Numbered from the stretch's first letter, positions 1 through 7,744 are shown. The stretch is DNA of 9,860 bases from an uncultured Sphingomonadaceae bacterium (GCA_938003725.1 CALKXX010000053.1:1-9860), one strand, 5' to 3'. Numbers and translations are program-made. Notes: generated by a model not told the origin, from the sequence alone.

Positions 1-1907
1 TGACTTTTGAAGGTGATGATATCCTGACGAGGGGAGACGGTGCTACGATCAATGGCGCAATTCAGCTAGGTGCAGGCGATGACACGCTGAACTTCAATGG
101 CAGTGTCACGGATATCATCAGTGGCGGCGAGGATATCGACACACTGAATTTTACCGCCGGTTCAGGTGTTTTTGCTAATAGTGGGGCCGCCGGAGACCTT
201 ATCACGGAATTTGAAATCTACAATTTCGACATTGGTGGTTACACGCTTGATGGCCTTCATCAAGGTTTGCAGCAAACCAATTTCAATGTTGGCACTTTGG
301 TCTTGCTAGGAGAGCTGAGGTCAACACAAACCACCATTGCCATCGGCGCACGCTTGCAACTGGCAGATGGTGCGCTGCTGGTGGGTGATCTTATCAACAA
401 CGGGGACCTCTCTGTAAATACCGCTGGAATTGGTAGGCTAAATATTGACGGAAACTTCGTTCAAGGCGCTGATGGGGCACTTGTGCTTGATGTCTTGGAC
501 GGTTCGAATTTCGACGAAATCATAGTGTCGGGCGATGTAACACTTGGTGGCACGTTGGATGTGCGTCAAACTGAGTTCGTACAAGACAGCACAACCTTAA
601 TCGACGGGGGAACAGGGCTCTTCGGCACGTTTAACTCGGTAACTGGACTGACAGGCGGAGGCCTTCTTGTTTCGCAAGATATCGAATATGACAGAATCAA
701 TAACGATGTGAATTTGACGGTTACTTTCGGTTTACCTTCCGATTTGCAAGGCCTGACTTCCAATCAGGCCAAGTTGGCGGGTAATCTGGTCGCGCAGCTT
801 GTCGGTAGCAATCTCTCAGGTGGCCTTCAAGACATAGGGCTAAGCATAGCGTCGATCGACAATGAAACTGAATTGTCAAATGCACTTGAGGAATTGCAGC
901 CAGAAATACTAGGCGGCGGTATGGAAGTTTTCCGCAATTCTCAAATGTTATTCATGCGCTCAATGCTCAATAACACGGTATCAGGATTTGGTGAAAACGA
1001 ACCTGTCCAAACAGCATCCCTAGCGCCCGTTTACCGGGGCGCCAGGGATGCTGATGGCCCAAATATCTGGGGGTCGTTACAATATACCAATTACGATCAA
1101 AATGGCGGTGTCAATTTCATCAACTTTGATACAGATGGATATGAATTGGCAGCCGGCGTGTCGCGCATCCGAATGGGCGCATTCTCTTTCGGCTTTGCGT
1201 TGGGATATGCCGAGCTCGATTCTAAAAGTGATGCTATTGGCCCTGACCGCGTGGAGACGGAACTTTTTCGGATTGGGGCGAGTGTGCGGGCAGACTTGGG
1301 CTACAATGGCAAAGGTTTGATGGCCCATTTGGATACCGCCGCCGCCGTTGCTTCTGGATCAAACACCGTCACGATGAACGTAAATATTCCATCCGCCGGT
1401 TTGCAAACTTTGCAAACCGGAAAAGCGGACGTCGACAGTTTCAATGCTGTTGCCCGACTAACAATAGACGGAGCAAGGCAGAAGAAATGGCCAATCAAAC
1501 CGCACCTCCTGGTTAGCTACGATAGCTTGAGCCAAGATGCTGTTTCAATTGGCGGTGGGACCGCCACCGGACTATTGGTTCAAAACGCAAGTTATGATCG
1601 CTTCAGTTTCGGATATGGCCTGACCCTTGATCAGGATTTGGGAACGAACACGAGTTTCAAACTCGCCTTTTCTGGATTGCACCATAGCGGCGATACCCAA
1701 TCCCTCTTGTCATCTCGCTTTGCATCAACAGTCACGCCCGGACCGACATTCAATACATTTGGTAAGAATATTGACGACCAGTTCATAGGTGAGGTTGGCA
1801 TTGGCCATAGCTTTGGTGATGACTGGTCGGTCTTTGTTGACGGCTTTATCGAATTTGGAGATCTGGAAGGATTCGGCGGCTTGTTTAAGCTGAGTAAGAA
1901 ATTCTAG
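1..1907 (+). CDS. Autotransporter outer-membrane protein, 5'-truncated by window edge (passenger end, stalk, beta-barrel)
   Basis: The frame is open from base 3 to the TAG at 1905-1907, giving 634 residues with no N-terminus, so the gene starts before the window; a TTG at 267 is internal. Residues 1-60 carry glycine/aspartate-rich units, with DTLNF at about residues 27-31 and 46-50, as in surface beta-helix passengers. Around 441-563 comes the stalk pattern typical of autotransporters (GNF.QGADGAL.LDVL, then SGDVTLGGTLDV). From about 1056 to the end alternating strands form the roughly 280-residue translocator barrel (WGSLQYTNYDQ, GYELAAGVSR), and the last residue is Phe, as the outer-membrane assembly machinery prefers. 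By family knowledge (type V secretion) the barrel inserts in the outer membrane and displays the passenger. The passenger's target or activity cannot be told. The class is near certain; the complete length is unknown. Confidence 0.9.
   Translation, partial: TFEGDDILTRGDGATINGAIQLGAGDDTLNFNGSVTDIISGGEDIDTLNFTAGSGVFANSGAAGDLITEFEIYNFDIGGYTLDGLHQGLQQTNFNVGTLVLLGELRSTQTTIAIGARLQLADGALLVGDLINNGDLSVNTAGIGRLNIDGNFVQGADGALVLDVLDGSNFDEIIVSGDVTLGGTLDVRQTEFVQDSTTLIDGGTGLFGTFNSVTGLTGGGLLVSQDIEYDRINNDVNLTVTFGLPSDLQGLTSNQAKLAGNLVAQLVGSNLSGGLQDIGLSIASIDNETELSNALEELQPEILGGGMEVFRNSQMLFMRSMLNNTVSGFGENEPVQTASLAPVYRGARDADGPNIWGSLQYTNYDQNGGVNFINFDTDGYELAAGVSRIRMGAFSFGFALGYAELDSKSDAIGPDRVETELFRIGASVRADLGYNGKGLMAHLDTAAAVASGSNTVTMNVNIPSAGLQTLQTGKADVDSFNAVARLTIDGARQKKWPIKPHLLVSYDSLSQDAVSIGGGTATGLLVQNASYDRFSFGYGLTLDQDLGTNTSFKLAFSGLHHSGDTQSLLSSRFASTVTPGPTFNTFGKNIDDQFIGEVGIGHSFGDDWSVFVDGFIEFGDLEGFGGLFKLSKKF
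750..770. repeat. Perfect 7-bp inverted repeat inside the autotransporter gene
   Basis: GGCCTGA (750-756) and TCAGGCC (764-770) are exact reverse complements around a 7-base loop. It lies at the passenger-barrel transition of the coding sequence. It could be chance, but it is one of several palindromes in this gene. Confidence 0.5.
1012..1053. repeat. Long hairpin in coding sequence at the linker/barrel junction
   Basis: CAGCATCCCT (1012-1021) pairs with AGGGATGCTG (1044-1053), and GCGCCC (1023-1028) pairs with GGGCGC (1037-1042). One A/C mismatch (1022/1043) separates the two stems, and the loop is 8 bases (1029-1036). Sixteen of 17 positions pair. It encodes the stretch just before the first barrel strand and keeps the frame. 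There is no T tract, so it does not look like a terminator. Confidence 0.75.
1396..1420. repeat. Perfect 11-bp palindrome with 3-bp centre in barrel-coding region
   Basis: CCGGTTTGCAA (1396-1406) and TTGCAAACCGG (1410-1420) are exact reverse complements around ACT. In protein it reads as the near-repeat AGLQTLQTG, probably an extracellular loop or turn of the barrel. Confidence 0.7.
1551..1565. repeat. Short GC-rich inverted repeat in barrel-coding region
   Basis: GGCGGT (1551-1556) and ACCGCC (1560-1565) pair around a 3-base loop; an alternative GGTGG/CCACC pairing overlaps it. It encodes a glycine-rich turn, which may be enough to explain it. Confidence 0.4.
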
Positions 1908-1924
1908 CTGCTCCGTACTATTAC

Positions 1925-1982
1925 GTTGGTCAGATTGGCAAAATGCCGCCATACCAAAAGCAGGAAGTTGCTTTTGACCAAC
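1925..1982 (+). terminator. Nested hairpins after the autotransporter stop; possible terminator
   Basis: CAAAAGCA (1955-1962) and TGCTTTTG (1969-1976) form a perfect 8-bp stem with a 6-base loop. An outer pair, GTTGGTCA (1925-1932) with TGACCAAC (1975-1982), is an alternative stem that shares two bases with it. The position, 17-75 bases after the stop, fits an end-of-transcript structure. No run of T follows, so an intrinsic terminator of the usual kind is not supported. Confidence 0.35.
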
Positions 1983-2231
1983 TATTCTCCGTCAGCACCT
2001 ATGTTTCATCATTGCGACCGCGGCGAATGAATATGGGAGCAAAATAAAAAATCCACACCATCTGTAGAGCAGGTGATGAAGGATTTTCGCAGAGCAACCC
2101 GCAAAGAAGATCATCCAATAATGGCTTCGTACTCATCCTTTCCAATCCGTGTCGTCGCCCCGACCTTGCAACGCGGGCGCGTTCCATGCATGGGCCACGC
2201 ACGGGCCAATCAAGGTTTCGCGGAGTGCATG
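1983..2231. other. Gene-free leader region of the symporter operon
   Basis: This stretch contains no convincing gene. An open frame continues upstream of the symporter to a GTG at 2073, but the 52 extra residues are polar and lie ahead of an ordinary signal peptide, so I read the stretch as untranslated. It holds small palindromes: AACGCG/CGCGTT around GG (2170-2183), CCATGCATGG (2184-2193), and CCTTG (2164-2168) facing CAAGG (2211-2215). Together they could fold into a leader structure. No riboswitch class was recognised and no promoter could be placed with confidence. Confidence 0.4.
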
Positions 2232-3797
2232 ATGGCGGTAAACAGTATTTCGCGTTTTTGGATTGGCAGCTTTTTGGTTTTGTTGCCTCTATTGCTTCCG
2301 TCTGCGGCAAATGCCCAGAGCATAGATGCCCTCATCAATGAGACCGTTCAGCCCTTTACCGATGCGCTCTCGGCGTTCATTTTCTATTCCGTACCGTTGG
2401 CTGGGGCAGATGTTCCGTTAATTGTTTGCTGGCTGATATTCGCGGCGCTATTCTTCACCGTCTATCTGGGCTTCATCAATGTGCGCGGATTTAAGCACGC
2501 GATAAATATCGTGCGCGGGAAATTCGCTGATCCCGAACATGATGGCGAAATTTCCCATTTTCAGGCGCTGACCGCCGCTGTATCCGGGACGGTTGGTATT
2601 GGTAATATTGGCGGGGTCGCGATCACCGTGTCGCTTGGCGGTCCGGGTGCTGTTTTCTGGCTGATCGTTGCTGGATTGATTGGTATGACGACCAAATTCG
2701 TGGAGTGTTTCCTGGGCGTAAAATACCGGCAGCTAAATGATGATGGCACTGTCTCCGGCGGACCGATGTACTATCTGCGTGCGGGATTGACCAAGCGAGG
2801 ATGGCCAAAATTCGGCAAGTTTCTGGGCGGGTTCTATGCATTGAGTATTGTTATCGGATGCTTGGGTATCGGTAATATGTTTCAGGCCAATCAGGCCTAT
2901 GCACAGATATTGGCAGTGACCGGCGGTGAAGATCAAAGCGCGCTATTCGGCTATGGCTGGGCGATTGGCCTCGCCATGGCGGTGCTCGTTGCGTTGATCA
3001 TTATCGGCGGTATCCAATCGATCGCCCGGGTAACGTCCAAACTCGTGCCGTTCATGGTCGCGATCTATGTGGTTGGCGCTCTCGCAATTTTGGCGATGAA
3101 CTATGCCGCGTTACCCAGTGCGGTTGCCACCATCGTTGCTGGCGCTTTCTCCATGGAGGGCGTGACCGGCGGCGCCATCGGGATCATGATATTGGGGTTT
3201 CAGCGTGCGGCCTTTTCCAACGAAGCGGGCATTGGTTCTGCCGCTATCGCCCATTCGGCGGTGCAAACGAAAGAACCGATGACCGAAGGTTTCGTGGCTT
3301 TGCTGGAACCATTTATTGATACTGTCGTGATCTGCACATTGACCGGGCTGGTACTGGTAACGACCTTCCCCACCGAAACGCTGATGGGCGGCGGACTGGT
3401 TGGCATTGAAATGACATCAGCGGCATTTTCGAGCAATATTACCGGTTCTGCGGGTCCGCTTTCGGTCATCGCCTTGATGTTCGCATTCTCGACAATGCTC
3501 GCCTGGGCCTATTACGGGACCAAGGGGTGGACCTATATTGTTGGCGAGGGGCGCAGCAAAGAACTGGTCTTCAGTTTGATCTTTTGCATTTTTATCGTTA
3601 TCGGCGCTTCCATAGAATTAAGCGCGATATTGGACTTTGCGGATGCGCTGATCTTTGTGATGGCCATTCCAAATCTGCTCGGGCTCTATATCATGGCACC
3701 GGAGGTTAAACAGGATTTGAAAGACTATTGGGCAAAGCGCTTGGCGCGTCTTGATGCAGAAGCTGTTGCGCACCAAGCCGCAGAGGCCAAAATTTGA
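2232..3797 (+). CDS. AGCS-family sodium:alanine/glycine-type amino-acid symporter
   Basis: The product, 521 residues, is an inner-membrane secondary transporter of the alanine/glycine:cation symporter family, which imports small neutral amino acids with Na+. Numbering from the ATG at 2232: residues 1-29 form a cleavable signal ending AANAQ; the first core helix is near 61-80; TVGIGNIGGVA (120-130) is followed by the family core GGPGAVFW (136-143) and TKFVECFLG (154-162); SGGPMYYL is at 175-182 and QRAAFSNEAGIGSA at 324-337. The start is chosen because GGAG (2222-2225) lies 6 bases before 2232; the adjacent ATG at 2229 would leave only 3 bases. A longer reading from GTG 2073 adds 53 residues before the signal and is unlikely. 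The exact substrate is not shown. The C-terminus is a charged, alanine-rich cytoplasmic tail. Its stop overlaps the start of the next gene. Confidence 0.93.
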   Translation: MAVNSISRFWIGSFLVLLPLLLPSAANAQSIDALINETVQPFTDALSAFIFYSVPLAGADVPLIVCWLIFAALFFTVYLGFINVRGFKHAINIVRGKFADPEHDGEISHFQALTAAVSGTVGIGNIGGVAITVSLGGPGAVFWLIVAGLIGMTTKFVECFLGVKYRQLNDDGTVSGGPMYYLRAGLTKRGWPKFGKFLGGFYALSIVIGCLGIGNMFQANQAYAQILAVTGGEDQSALFGYGWAIGLAMAVLVALIIIGGIQSIARVTSKLVPFMVAIYVVGALAILAMNYAALPSAVATIVAGAFSMEGVTGGAIGIMILGFQRAAFSNEAGIGSAAIAHSAVQTKEPMTEGFVALLEPFIDTVVICTLTGLVLVTTFPTETLMGGGLVGIEMTSAAFSSNITGSAGPLSVIALMFAFSTMLAWAYYGTKGWTYIVGEGRSKELVFSLIFCIFIVIGASIELSAILDFADALIFVMAIPNLLGLYIMAPEVKQDLKDYWAKRLARLDAEAVAHQAAEAKI

Positions 3798-4870
3798 CAG
3801 ACGGCAATCGACCCTTGCCGATGGCGGCGGATCTCTTCGGAGAATTGCAGCTGGCGGAACCATCCAAAGAAAAGAGAAAGCTCCGCTCTTATATTCCCGG
3901 CTTGTTATTTGTCGCAGTGGCCGCACTCGCGGCACTGTGGCTCAGCGAACATTATGGCCCGCCAGCCATACTTATGGGGTTGCTCATTGGCCTGGCATTG
4001 AATTTCGTCAATGCCGATAAACGCCTGTCGGTCGGGCTGGATTTCGCCTCGCAAACGTTGTTGCGTTGGGGCATTGTGTTAATTGGGCTGCGTATCACTT
4101 TGGGCGAAATTGTTGGGCTTGGTTTCGCTCCGTTCATCGCGCTGATCGGAATTATGACGCTGGTCATTCTGTTCGGTTTGCTCGCATCCAAATTGTTCAA
4201 ACAGGATATTTTGTTCGGCTTGCTTGCTGGCGGGGCGACCGCGATCTGCGGGGCATCGGCGGCGCTGGCAATTTGGGGTTTGATCGGACAGCGCCGGGTG
4301 GATCAGTCGCAGTTCACGATCGTATTATTGGGTATTACATTGGCCAGTGCCTTTGCAATGACATTCTATCCGCCGATGGCTGGCTATCTGGAGCTGACTG
4401 ATACACAGGCCGGTTTTCTGATCGGTGCGTCCATTCACGACGTCGCCCAGGCTATTGGCGGCGGATTCTCTTTTTCTAACGAAGCGGGAGAGGTGGCGAC
4501 GGTTGTGAAACTGTCCCGGGTGACATTGCTCGCCCCGGTTCTCGTGATCATCGCACTGGTGCTGCGCGCCAACAAGCTGCAAACTGCCGGGGCACAGGCC
4601 CCTAAATATGGGCTCAAAAATGCAATTCCCTGGTTCATCGCCGGGTTTATTGTTCTGGTCGGTGTGAACAGCTTTATTTCCATTCCGGAAGCGGTTGTTG
4701 ATATCGGGGATAAAACTGCGCGGACATTTTTGCTTCTTGCGGTCATCGCCGCAGCGCTCAAATCAAATATGACGGGATTGCTTTCGCATGGATGGCGGTG
4801 TTTTGGGCCGATCGTCGTGACAACGCTCGCCGCGTTTCTATTGGCGTTGCTGGCGACATCCTTTTTGTAA
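3794..4870 (+). CDS. YeiH-family putative sulfate exporter (UPF0324 membrane protein)
   Basis: The product is a 358-residue inner-membrane protein with about ten hydrophobic segments from residue 33 to the C-terminus, the usual size for the YeiH/UPF0324 family that databases call putative sulfate exporters. Family-type motifs are GLLIGLALNF (62-71), GIVLIGLRITLG (93-104), GGATAICGASAALA (146-159), IGASIHDVAQAIGGG (210-224) and VKLSRVTLLAP (238-248). The start is TTG at 3794, which shares the bases TTGA with the symporter's stop. AGAGG at 3782-3786 lies 7 bases before it, supporting this rare start and translational coupling; the ATG at codon 10 (3821) is the alternative. The sulfate-export role is a family label with little direct proof. 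Pairing with an amino-acid symporter may mean joint handling of a sulfur-containing or amino-acid-like compound, which is inference only. Confidence 0.88.
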   Translation: MTDGNRPLPMAADLFGELQLAEPSKEKRKLRSYIPGLLFVAVAALAALWLSEHYGPPAILMGLLIGLALNFVNADKRLSVGLDFASQTLLRWGIVLIGLRITLGEIVGLGFAPFIALIGIMTLVILFGLLASKLFKQDILFGLLAGGATAICGASAALAIWGLIGQRRVDQSQFTIVLLGITLASAFAMTFYPPMAGYLELTDTQAGFLIGASIHDVAQAIGGGFSFSNEAGEVATVVKLSRVTLLAPVLVIIALVLRANKLQTAGAQAPKYGLKNAIPWFIAGFIVLVGVNSFISIPEAVVDIGDKTARTFLLLAVIAAALKSNMTGLLSHGWRCFGPIVVTTLAAFLLALLATSFL

Positions 4871-4878
4871 ACCGGATC

Positions 4879-6003
4879 CTAGACAAAATCGGGAAACAGC
4901 GTTCTGCGCAGCTTGCCGTTGTCCATCCGGTAATGCGCGCTTAGCGCGTCGATGATAAAACCCTCCAGAGATGAGGTCGGCTGCAGGTCCCGGCCCTGAT
5001 AGAGGTCCGCGGCCCGCAATCCCGGCCAGTCGGTCAAAACACGCCCAGCCTTGTTCAGCGATCCGCCAAGGAGCATTGCCGCAGACGCGGTCCCGTGGTC
5101 CGTGCCGCGCGTTCCGTTCACCCTTGCGGTGCGCCCAAATTCGGTTGCCACCAGCACCAGCGTGTCTTTCCAGACCGGGCCCAGCTCGCGGCGCAAAGTA
5201 AAGATAAGCGCATCGAGTGCGGTCAGGTGATTGTTCAACCGGTTAATCTGTTGACTATGCGTATCCCATCCACCGGTTTCGATCATCATCACCCGTGCGC
5301 CATCGGCGGGTTTCAGCAGGTTCGCTGCAAGCAGTCCGACATTGGCACCGCGCGCGGCATTGCGCGAAGGGATATCGCTGACCAGCATCTGTGTTTTCAA
5401 TGCGTTCTGCCAAACCGGATCGAGCAGGGGATCGCCGGCATAAAGGCCGGTGACCCGTTCGATTAAATCCTGATTGGCATCGGGCAGCCGCGTCGGGGCA
5501 AAGCTGGTTACCGGCGTCTTGCCCCGCATGGCCAGCGGGATTGATGATGCCAATGCCAATCCCTGTCGCTCATTCGCGGGCAGCAGTTTGAGGAACCGAT
5601 TTATCCACCCATCCTTGCGCGCATAGGGCTTACCGCCGCCCGATTCGAGAATATTCTGACCATCAAAATGTGATCGTTCGCGATATGTTGACGCCAGTGC
5701 ATGGCTGAACATTGCTTCGCCTTGTCCATAAAGCGCGGCGGTTTTTCGCATTGCCGGGTGAAGGGTGAAAAAGCTGTTGAGCTTTGCCCCTTTATCCAGA
5801 TCCTTCAGCAGCGGACCGCGCAGCGACGCGTAGGACGGATCGCCCGTCGGAGCAACGATAGCCAATCCGTCCGCTGCACCGCGCTGGATGACAAAGACAA
5901 ACCGTTTCGGCGTATTCGCCGCGGCATGCGCAATAGGGGGCAGACCCAGTGCGGCGCTAAGCCCCACGGCCCCGGTGGTAAATTGTCGGCGAGAGATTGT
6001 CAT
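4879..6003 (-). CDS. DUF1501 protein with Tat signal
   Basis: The product is a 374-residue protein of the DUF1501 family, which is related in fold to the sulfatase/alkaline-phosphatase superfamily. The first 28 residues are a Tat signal: SRRQF at 4-8, a hydrophobic stretch, then AHAA, so a folded protein is exported to the periplasm. Conserved stretches are FVFVIQRGAADGL (36-48), SHFDGQNILESG (111-122), MIETGGWDTHSQQ (240-252) and ATEFGRTARVNG (286-297) followed by GTDHGT (300-305). The His/Asp pattern resembles the metal-site layout of that superfamily, but no substrate is established. The ATG at 6001-6003 follows a GAGGAG that lies within the last codons of the DUF1800 gene, and the gap between the genes is 4 bases, so the two are cotranscribed and probably coupled. 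Its TAG stop faces the YeiH stop only 8 bases away, with no terminator hairpin visible between them. Confidence 0.9.
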   Translation of the reverse strand: MTISRRQFTTGAVGLSAALGLPPIAHAAANTPKRFVFVIQRGAADGLAIVAPTGDPSYASLRGPLLKDLDKGAKLNSFFTLHPAMRKTAALYGQGEAMFSHALASTYRERSHFDGQNILESGGGKPYARKDGWINRFLKLLPANERQGLALASSIPLAMRGKTPVTSFAPTRLPDANQDLIERVTGLYAGDPLLDPVWQNALKTQMLVSDIPSRNAARGANVGLLAANLLKPADGARVMMIETGGWDTHSQQINRLNNHLTALDALIFTLRRELGPVWKDTLVLVATEFGRTARVNGTRGTDHGTASAAMLLGGSLNKAGRVLTDWPGLRAADLYQGRDLQPTSSLEGFIIDALSAHYRMDNGKLRRTLFPDFV

Positions 6004-6007
6004 AATG

Positions 6008-7435
6008 TCATCTCCTCATAAATTCCGGTGAAACCAATAGCAGCGCCACCGCCTGTCCCGGACTGTCGGCGGTCACAATCGCTTGCCGTGTCGCGGGGGC
6101 GAGGGCGTCGCTCAAAGCGGTTTGAGCCAATTCGAGAGGTATCTGGTCATCGCTTATCTGGGAAGCCAGTCGGTCGGCAAGCTTCACGCGCCGCATCAGC
6201 GCATCGGGGCTCGCCCAATCTTGAGCTTGATCTGCGAAACCGGCGGGTGATCCCGGGCGCCAAATGGGTTGTCCCAGTTGATCGAACAACTGCACGGCAC
6301 GGCGATTTTCGGGCAGGTTGGTGGTCCCCAGCGCGCGATAGGTGGACACGGTCCAATCCCATGGTGTCTTAAATTTCGCTGGCTGTGCCTGCCAGCTTTC
6401 GGGAGCCGTAATCAATGTGCGATAGAGCGAGGACAGGTCTCCGCCGGTTTCCAGGAACGTCTGTTCCAATTTGGTGACCAAAGATGCGGGCGGCGTGTCG
6501 GCAACAAAATGCCGCGCCAATTTGGTGGCGATAAATTTCGCCGTCGCCGGGTGGACCGCAAGGTCGGCCAGCACTGCCTTGCTCTGCGCCGCGCCATCGC
6601 TGCCATAGGAACGCCCCAAAATCTGTTGCGAGCCGGGTTCGTGCAGCGCCATCAGGAACCGTGTTTCGCCCTCCGCATTGGCATATTCGCCGCGCCGCCG
6701 GCCCGGTCCGCCGCTGCGGTCAACGACGGTCCAGCCGGTCAGCGCTTTGGCAAAGGCCAGCACGTCCGCTTGCGTATAGACGGAGCGCACGCCCAATGTG
6801 TGCAGCTCCAATATTTCCCGCGCCAGATTTTCGTTGAGCCCGGCCTTGCGGTTTGGATTGCGCCTGCGTGCCCGCGTTCCAGTCGGACTATTGGGGCCTA
6901 GTGATGTGTGCTGATCGAGATAGAATAGCATGGCGGGGTGCAGCACTGCGGCGGATAGCAGGTCCCCGAATTTACCCATTATATTGGGACGGATGGCGCG
7001 GAATTCATAGTCCCCGGCAAAGGCAAAGACGCGGGACTTGTCGGCGGAAATGGCAAAATGATTGGACCAGAAATGGGTCAATCGTTCGGCAAAGGGGGTT
7101 CTACTGTTCAATGCCAGATCAAAGCGTGCGCCGGCGGCATCAATATAATTTTGCCGGATGGAACGGCGCGCCTGTTTGACGGTTTTTTGGTTTTGCGATT
7201 GACCGTCATCCATTGCCTTACTCTGCCGGAGGGCGCGGCTCTTCATTCGGAATTCAATCAACTCTTCGGCAATGGCGCGGCGGCCGGGCAAGCGCGAGAT
7301 GGCGCGCGGGTTGGGGTCAAAGCCGCGTAACTGGCCTTCCAACCAACGCTGTGGGTTGTCAATAGATCGTTCACCCGGACGAATGCCCAGACCAAATCGA
7401 TTTTGCGCCAGATAGTTGCTTCGCTGCGAAGCCAT
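6008..7435 (-). CDS. DUF1800 domain protein
   Basis: The product is a 475-residue DUF1800 protein and the first gene of the minus-strand pair. Family-type motifs are LAQNRFGLGIRPGE (9-22), LTHFWSNHFAIS (119-130), GLNENLAREILELHTLGV (199-216), FAKALTGWTV (228-237) and FIATKLARHFV (301-311). No signal peptide or membrane segment is seen. The ATG at 7433-7435 is preceded by a strong GGAGGT ribosome site ending 5 bases upstream. DUF1800 and DUF1501 genes are commonly found side by side in many bacteria and are thought to work together, but the biochemistry is unknown. A basic, glycine/arginine-rich insert (about 183-197 and 242-249) may be a lineage-specific loop. Because only the partner carries a Tat signal, carriage of this protein across the membrane in complex with DUF1501 is possible but speculative. 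Confidence 0.9.
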   Translation of the reverse strand: MASQRSNYLAQNRFGLGIRPGERSIDNPQRWLEGQLRGFDPNPRAISRLPGRRAIAEELIEFRMKSRALRQSKAMDDGQSQNQKTVKQARRSIRQNYIDAAGARFDLALNSRTPFAERLTHFWSNHFAISADKSRVFAFAGDYEFRAIRPNIMGKFGDLLSAAVLHPAMLFYLDQHTSLGPNSPTGTRARRRNPNRKAGLNENLAREILELHTLGVRSVYTQADVLAFAKALTGWTVVDRSGGPGRRRGEYANAEGETRFLMALHEPGSQQILGRSYGSDGAAQSKAVLADLAVHPATAKFIATKLARHFVADTPPASLVTKLEQTFLETGGDLSSLYRTLITAPESWQAQPAKFKTPWDWTVSTYRALGTTNLPENRRAVQLFDQLGQPIWRPGSPAGFADQAQDWASPDALMRRVKLADRLASQISDDQIPLELAQTALSDALAPATRQAIVTADSPGQAVALLLVSPEFMRR

Positions 7436-7604
7436 GCGTTACCTCCAATAGTGCAGCGTGATTGTGCACATATCTGATTAGCACGTCATGAACACTAGAG
7501 CGCGTCGCTGCGCTCCTCGCAATGACGAAATATCCTCATCCCTGTCCGTGATAGTTTAGCTATTCTTAATGGTTTTGCCTGTTCCAAAAAAATTTGTAAT
7601 AGAT
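7436..7604. other. Intergenic segment between divergent genes
   Basis: No gene is visible. The segment must hold the promoter of the minus-strand DUF1800-DUF1501 operon and perhaps that of the TIR gene on the plus strand. A weak plus-strand candidate is TTGCCT (7575-7580) followed by TAATAG (7597-7602) at a 16-base spacing, or TGTAAT (7595-7600) at 14; either would start RNA at about the edge of the 264-bp element. Neither is strong. The segment also contains the short repeat listed separately. Confidence 0.35.
7503..7527. repeat. Short dispersed-type palindromic repeat
   Basis: CGTCGCTGCG (7503-7512) and CGCAATGACG (7518-7527) form an imperfect palindrome around CTCCT; 8 of 10 positions pair. 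On the minus strand it begins CGTCATTGCGAGGAGCGC, which I recognise as the kind of short intergenic repeat scattered in many copies through proteobacterial genomes. Only one copy lies in this window. Confidence 0.55.
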
Positions 7605-7640
7605 GGGTCAGAACCCAACAATGAAACGGAGCATGGGTTA

Positions 7641-7729
7641 GAGCAATTGATCCTTAGGCGAGAAGAGAAAGTGCAGGAATAGCGGCGCTATTACAAACTT
7701 TCTCGACGCTGCATAAGGACCAATTGGTC
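7641..7729. other. Hairpin A inside the 264-bp element
   Basis: The paired blocks are GA/TC (7641-7642 with 7728-7729), CAATTG/CAATTG (7644-7649 with 7721-7726), TCCTTA/TAAGGA (7651-7656 with 7714-7719), GC/GC (7658-7659 with 7711-7712) and GAGAAAG/CTTTCTC (7665-7671 with 7698-7704). Single mismatches and one 5x6 internal loop separate them. The apex carries a perfect small hairpin, AATAGC/GCTATT (7678-7683 with 7687-7692), closed by GGC. Confidence 0.7.
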
Positions 7730-7744
7730 AAATCACTAGGACGG

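Noticed and set aside
267..1907. Autotransporter starting at TTG 267
   Set aside because: The same frame is open back to base 3 and encodes passenger-like repeats, so 267 is internal.
2073..2231. N-terminal extension of the symporter from GTG 2073
   Set aside because: It would place 53 polar residues before a clear signal peptide, whereas ATG 2232 has a well-spaced GGAG.
1983..2231. Riboswitch (for example glycine type) ahead of the amino-acid symporter
   Set aside because: Only short palindromes are present; no conserved riboswitch core was recognised.
6028..7330. Long plus-strand open frames opposite DUF1800 (for example 6269-6901)
   Set aside because: They are antisense to a gene with clear family motifs, have biased arginine/glycine/cysteine composition and no good ribosome site.
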